The position numbers were made by a program, and so were the translations under genes. The notes below the pieces were generated by a model. The model was not told where the DNA came from, did no database searches, and saw only the letters and a list, made by a program, of their open reading frames with translations. DNA of 64,000 nt from Tetrastigma voinierianum (Eukaryota > Streptophyta > Magnoliopsida > Vitales > Vitaceae). How positions within the stretch are numbered: position 1 is the stretch's first letter; each line of letters begins with the position of its first letter. This document shows, in pieces, positions 59,300 to 64,000 of this stretch. The stretch lies in contig JAEQBH010004104.1 of NCBI GenBank assembly GCA_016808115.1, forward strand, positions 1 through 64,000. Reading direction: 5' to 3'.

Positions 59300-60769
59300 C
59301 GCCTCCCTTTCAAACTCGCCTACGTCATAACCTCTAAGCCTCTAAGTCCTAGCTCATTCCACCATACCCGGCTCGCCCCTCTAGTCGAATGCGCCTAACC
59401 CGATCTTGGTCGTATCGGGAGGTGACCATAGCCTCCAAGACGCTCTCGACCGCATAAAACCAATGGTCTCACACCATCGTCCTCCCCGGAAACGCCACGC
59501 GCCAACCAGACGCCAGTCCCATGACCACCGCTTGGCGCTAGCCTCAGGCGACAGCGTTCGCGAACACCTACAAATTTCAACAGCTTGTTGATCAAAACGT
59601 CTACGACCGGGTCAAACGTCGGTGTTTCCACCAAGCGTCTCGTGGACGCCCTCTACGCTCCCCGCCCTCGCCTAGCCATCATCACAGTTCAATGGCACGT
59701 TCAATTTCAATACGTGATTCTAAGGCATAAACACAGCCCCGAGACACTAATCATACACATAAATCAGTGTATACACATTGTCCTTGCCTTTACAAGTAAT
59801 GCAAGGCAATCAATTTTGCATTTAAAATATTGTTTTCAACAAATTATTTTTTTTTTCGAAAATTTCAATTTTTGAAAATTTTATTTTTCGAAAATTTTGT
59901 CTAATTTTAGTTGATTTTATTTTATTTTTATTTAATTTAATACTTTTTTTTTTCGAAAATTTTTGTGATGAATAATATTCATGAACCAGTGTTCACGAAC
60001 AATGTTCAAAAAAAATTTGACTCAGAAAATACCGAGTCAAACCGTCAAAACAAATGAGTGCACCGGCGCACAATCACCGCTCAAAGAAGACGCCCGTTAC
60101 TACTTCGCAGCTGCGCTTCGCCGCGCCATTGGCCCACTCGCTGCCGCCGCCGCGCGCGCCCGCTACGCCTACTGCGCCGTGCTGCTCAAGCCCCGCCACG
60201 CCCGGGGCCACTACCGGGTCGCGACGCCTGTCGATCGTGGTTGGGCTGGCATCAGACGCAATACAAATTCCGCCTTGCCTTGCCGCCGATTGCAAGGCAC
60301 TGCTGCCCAGTAAACTGTATCAGAATACGCTAACCCCCGCACTCCACTCAGACAGAATACACTAACCTCAAGAATACAAATTCCTTCCTCGAACCAGCCC
60401 ACCTTCCAAATTAATTTAGGTTGCAACACAAACCTTGTCTTGCAATACAAAATTTTTCTTTTCACAATATAATTTGGGCAGTAGCCCAAAAACGGTTTCT
60501 GCACTAATTTTTTTTTTTTCATTTATTTCCATTTATTTTCAGCAGCTGGAAAAATCACTAAAATTATTTTTTTATTTTCTTGGACACTCAATAAATTTAT
60601 AAAAATTTATTTTATCCATTTTTCTTCAATTTTACTACTTGTAAAATCTTAGAAAATTATTTTCTCCTCCTCATAACCAAATAAATTTATGAAATTTATT
60701 TTCTTTATTTTCTTTTTCCAGTTTTACACTGTAAAAATTTTCTCCACCTTATATACATGTATACCAGTA

Positions 60770-60810
<41 letters not shown>

Positions 60811-61260
60811 CTCATTTAATTCCGAAAAACGGCCCGCACTTCTCAAAGTCTCATAATATAAACACTAACCCTAGTGTTCAACCTCAAATTTATTAAAATT
60901 TGATTTCCTCATCCAACAACTCAAATAAATTTATTAAAATTCATTTCTTTTATTCCCTTGTTCCAGTTTACACACTGTAAACTCGAAAATTTGTTTTCCA
61001 TAAATTCTCTAACACACTAAGTGCTAATCACTAAGCACACATATCATAACAAATCACAAACCATGTTATAAATATCATTCACATAGCATACAACTCATGT
61101 TATACACGCAATCACACATCAAACACCATGCATGCAGTGTTCTATTCCCGTGGTTTCCTAGGTAATCTCATACCTATACTCAACATCGAACCACACCTAG
61201 TGGTGATGTTCTTATACCTCAAAGACTATGGCCTAAGCCCAAATCCCCTCATGCCCTAGG
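59300..61260 (-). other. Element B gag/leader region
   Basis: A GC-rich block at 60060-60310 (CGCCGCCGCG-type) lies between AT-rich stretches. The minus frame at 59634-59395 (FDPVVDVLINKLLK then Arg/Gly-rich) may be part of gag. No intact gag domain can be read. A (TA)n array lies at 60766-60809, and AT-rich leader sequence runs to the primer-binding site. Confidence 0.5.
60766..60809. repeat. (TA)n microsatellite
   Basis: TA dinucleotides with one GTAT interruption, in the element B leader. Confidence 0.95.
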
Positions 61261-61273
61261 TAGCCGTATACCT

Positions 61274-61290
61274 AGGCTTTGATACCAAGC
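61274..61290 (-). promoter_or_regulatory. Primer-binding site of element B
   Basis: Minus-strand GCTTGGTATCAAAGCCT directly after the 5' LTR end. It is close to the initiator tRNA-Met complement TGGTATCAGAGC. Confidence 0.8.
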
Positions 61291-63219
61291 TGTGACACCC
61301 CGAAACCCGGGGGTCCGTTGACTACTCAACTCAAATACAGTGGATGTCTAAGTTACCCGACGCCACTAAATCGGGCGCAGTCTCCTTTGTAACGGAGAGC
61401 TCTACCTAACAGGCGACTCGCATATACCTGGTCCCAAACAAATTCAATATAATCCCAACATGAGTAAAAACCACTACTTGGGCCCATAAACAATACTCAT
61501 CACAATATACCAACTATGAATCCAATCAGATCCACTGGGGCTTCTAAGAGTTAGTAAATTACTCTATACAACCATATATCAAAGTTAGAGAATTCTAATA
61601 CATGTGAAAAATCATCAAAGCCACACCCGCTTCACAAACTCACCCTAGGACGAGCTTCGCCTCCTCGCACGCTCCCCCGCACCTATAAAAACAGTATCCC
61701 TCGACAGGTGAGCTAATGCTCGCAGAGCCGAATCACCCTACGCGCTACTTCTACCTAAGTACAATGTTCCAAAATAAACACACATTCAAGCAAATGCAAT
61801 GATCCTATTTGAACTCGTATCCCGAGTCCATCGAATTTCACACTTTACTTCAAGCCCCGCATGAGAGAATTCCTTATTTTTATTTGTTTGTTAGTTGACA
61901 ACCCTTCGATGTGTAGATATCAATTGGGCCGTCTCCGACGATTGATATTTTTAGTTTTAGACAACCCTCAGATAATTCACATTTTAGACAACCCTCCGAA
62001 CCATTTTCTCTAGACTCATTTCATGCACTCACTCCTATAGTCCTAGGGTGTTCCAGTGCATATGGAATGCATGTATGTCAGTTTCAATACAGTCTAATTC
62101 ACATGCAAATATATAAACATGCATATATTTACAAAACATTCAATTCACACAATCATGTCATGTAAATTCTCATTTCATACACTCAAAATTAGCCTACTTT
62201 GGCCAATGATCAAACACGGTTAACTAACTTAAATCACTTGACCAAACACATATTTTCACAAAATTATTTTGTGATCATCAAGCCGTAGAACAAAGAAAAC
62301 CCTAGGTTACTTTTCTTTTTCCTTTCAAAGCACACCCCATTCGGCTCACTGCAGGAACCCGGTTTCACAGCCCATTTCCGGCCTCAAAACAAACCAATAC
62401 ATGATTTATAGAACACTTCATCACACATTTAACTCCAAATGGGTCCAGAACACTGATACGGTCGTCAGGTCTCAAATCCAAGCATTTCGATTCCAAGGTT
62501 TGAACCTATCAAACGCCGTCTGGCCTCAACCAACCTAAACATTTACATGGTACTTAACTAAAGAATAAAACCCAAGTAGGGAGAAACTTTTACCTCGAGT
62601 TTGAGAAAATCCCCTAAATCGCACTATCGCCAAGCCCTCTTCGTAGAGCAATTCTACTTCGCCCCGAAGATCGCCGATCACGGATCATCCGTATTTCTAG
62701 AGAGAAGGAAGACTCTCTCTCACTAAAAATAAAATCCGAAGCTCACGGTCGATTTTTCCCCTTCTCCCACGTTTTGGTCTTCTTTTCATTTGGAGAAGAC
62801 AAGTCACTATTCCTATTTTGTCTTCTAGTGACTTAAACAAATCCCAAAATGCCTATTATGTCCCTTCATTTCCCAGTTTTGACATTCGGCACTATCTCTG
62901 CCATCCATTTCCATCATTTCTCTACTCATGCCACTTATGGCACATGAAAGACGCTATTATGTGACTTTCGTATGATCGAAAATCATTTTATCTCGCACCC
63001 GACCGGGCTGATGCCTCAAAACGTAAAATTCGACTATCTCGAATTCTACGAAATTTTACGTACTAGCTAGATTCCACGAGAAGATTCCAACGGTGAAACT
63101 GGCCTGGCCATCCGAAATCTAGAGAATAAATTACGGATTTTTAACCGAAATTAACAATTTTGTAATCGAAATTACGATTTTACCATTTTTCCATAAATTG
63201 GAATTTCTCGGGTCTTACA
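61291..63219 (-). repeat. Element B, 5' LTR (1929 bp)
   Basis: Matches 53794-55717. The outer end TGTAAGACCC at 63219 is bordered by the ATAAC duplication. Confidence 0.92.
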
Positions 63220-63285
63220 ATAACTTTGAGAGCATACTTTCTTTTCCGTGATTCAGTTTCAAAGGACTAATTTATTCTCATTATT

Positions 63286-63287
<2 letters not shown>

Positions 63288-63366
<79 letters not shown>
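63288..63366. repeat. (TA)n microsatellite
   Basis: About 39 TA units, 64 bp outside the end of element B. The Tyr-Ile ORF across it is an artefact. Confidence 0.97.
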
Positions 63367-63369
<3 letters not shown>

Positions 63370-64000
63370 TAAAAAAGGGGTAAGAGACAAGTATGAAATA
63401 GTGTATACTAGTACCATAACAATAAATACAGAAAACTGAAACACATTATTAGGAAAACATGTACATTAAGAAAATAATTTCATTAATGTCTCTAAGAGTA
63501 CATTATTCTAGAATCTGGCATCACACTTTATGAGTTGATAAACTCATAACACTTATAAAAACATATTAAAATATACAAAAAAACCAATGCAGAGTATTGT
63601 AGGAGTTTAAGAAAAATAATACAAAAATAAAATAAATCTAAGAAAATGATGGTTTGAAAAATAATCTCAACTTTAATTTAGTTTTTTCCAAATAGGCTTT
63701 CCACGTAGAATGAAGATTAAAAAAAGGTAAAGGTGTATCTTCAAAAACACTTTCAATCTGAATTCAAAATTTTCAAAATTATGAAAGTGTCTCTTACAAA
63801 GGCACTTTTAATCTAAATTCAAATTTATGAAACTTTAGATAGTGTATCTTCAAGAAATATTTTCATTTTAAATTCATAATTTATGAAACTTTAGAAAGTG
63901 TTTAGTTAAAAGAAAATTTTAGTTAAAATTTTAAGATTTTCAAAATTTTAGAAACTGTCTCTTGGGAAGACACTTATAAGTGTAAAAAAGACACTGTATT
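63367..64000. repeat. AT-rich DNA with three or more copies of a GTGTCTCTT-type module
   Basis: From 63720 to the window end, the phrase GTRTCTYTNNNAARACACTTTYAATYTNAATTCAAA recurs about every 60 bp (near 63735, 63787, 63841 and 63953). It is cut by the window edge. Confidence 0.65.

Larger units (their letters stand above)
53794..63219 (-). mobile_element. Ty3/Gypsy LTR retrotransposon B, degenerate
   Basis: A 9426-bp element with ATAAC directly outside both ends (53789-53793 and 63220-63224). The 5' LTR (63219-61291) starts TGTAAGACCCGAGAAATTCC and ends GGGGTGTCACA. It is followed by the primer-binding site CTTGGTATCAAAGCC. The 3' LTR is 55717-53794, preceded by the polypurine tract GGATGGGAGGGG. 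Domain order on the minus strand (gag region, protease, RT, RNase H, integrase) is that of Ty3/Gypsy. All coding parts are frame-broken. LTR copies differ by many small indels. Confidence 0.92.

Noticed and set aside
60054..60365. Overlapping plus-strand ORFs of 91-110 codons
   Set aside because: They arise from the GC-rich island, overlap one another, and are antisense to element B.
63259..63444. Minus-strand ORF with Tyr-Ile repeats
   Set aside because: Translation of a (TA)n microsatellite.
1..64000. tRNA, rRNA or CRISPR features
   Set aside because: No cloverleaf-like tRNA, rRNA block or regularly spaced repeat array was seen. tRNA-like words are primer-binding sites of LTR elements.

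Overview
This 64 kb window is nuclear DNA from a eudicot plant. It has AT-rich intergenic sequence, GT-AG introns up to about 15 kb, (TA)n arrays, LINE tails, and Copia and Gypsy LTR retrotransposons. The intron structure and repeat flavour suggest a woody species such as grapevine (Vitis), but that is an inference. There are no prokaryotic features. Only two host protein-coding genes can be supported, and both lie on the minus strand.

Gene 1 (5627-28057, minus) belongs to the 3-hydroxyisobutyryl-CoA hydrolase-like (CHY1/HIBCH, crotonase-fold) family and has a probable mitochondrial leader. I reconstructed ten exons from splice sites and from family conservation. Exons 1-3 (25.8-28.1 kb) are separated from exons 4-10 (5.6-11.0 kb) by a 14.8 kb intron. 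That intron holds two degenerate Copia elements (14.57-19.39 and 21.27-25.52 kb), a 604 bp TRIM-like element with a target-site duplication, and a cluster of three short LTRs. Exons 1-3, 9 and 10 are clean. Exons 4-8 carry many 1-3 base indels, so either the locus is a decaying pseudogene or this stretch of the assembly is poorly polished.

Gene 2 (37851-40838, minus) is an intact two-exon alpha/beta hydrolase of the KAI2/D14/DLK2 receptor family. It most resembles DLK2, with a full Ser-Asp-His triad (S99, D220, H249).

The rest is mobile DNA and intergenic sequence. Two related Ty3/Gypsy-type elements lie on the minus strand. Element A (28664-35812) has TSD TTTAT, about 1.6 kb LTRs and a short, mostly non-coding interior. 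Element B (53794-63219) has TSD ATAAC, about 1.93 kb LTRs and broken protease-RT-RNase H-integrase remnants. Other items are a Gypsy gag remnant (48.96-49.86 kb), a CACTA-like terminus (51.66 kb), LINE fragments (8.4-9.7 kb), a 1.2 kb TIR element (1319-2510), MITE-like elements, several tandem duplications and five (TA)n arrays.

I found no convincing new biological system. The observations most worth a second look are the TE-split hydrolase gene with indels confined to its middle exons, the antisense promoter-like segment in its last intron, the GC-rich GCGACC motif array inside element A, and the acidic C-terminal tail of the DLK2-like protein.
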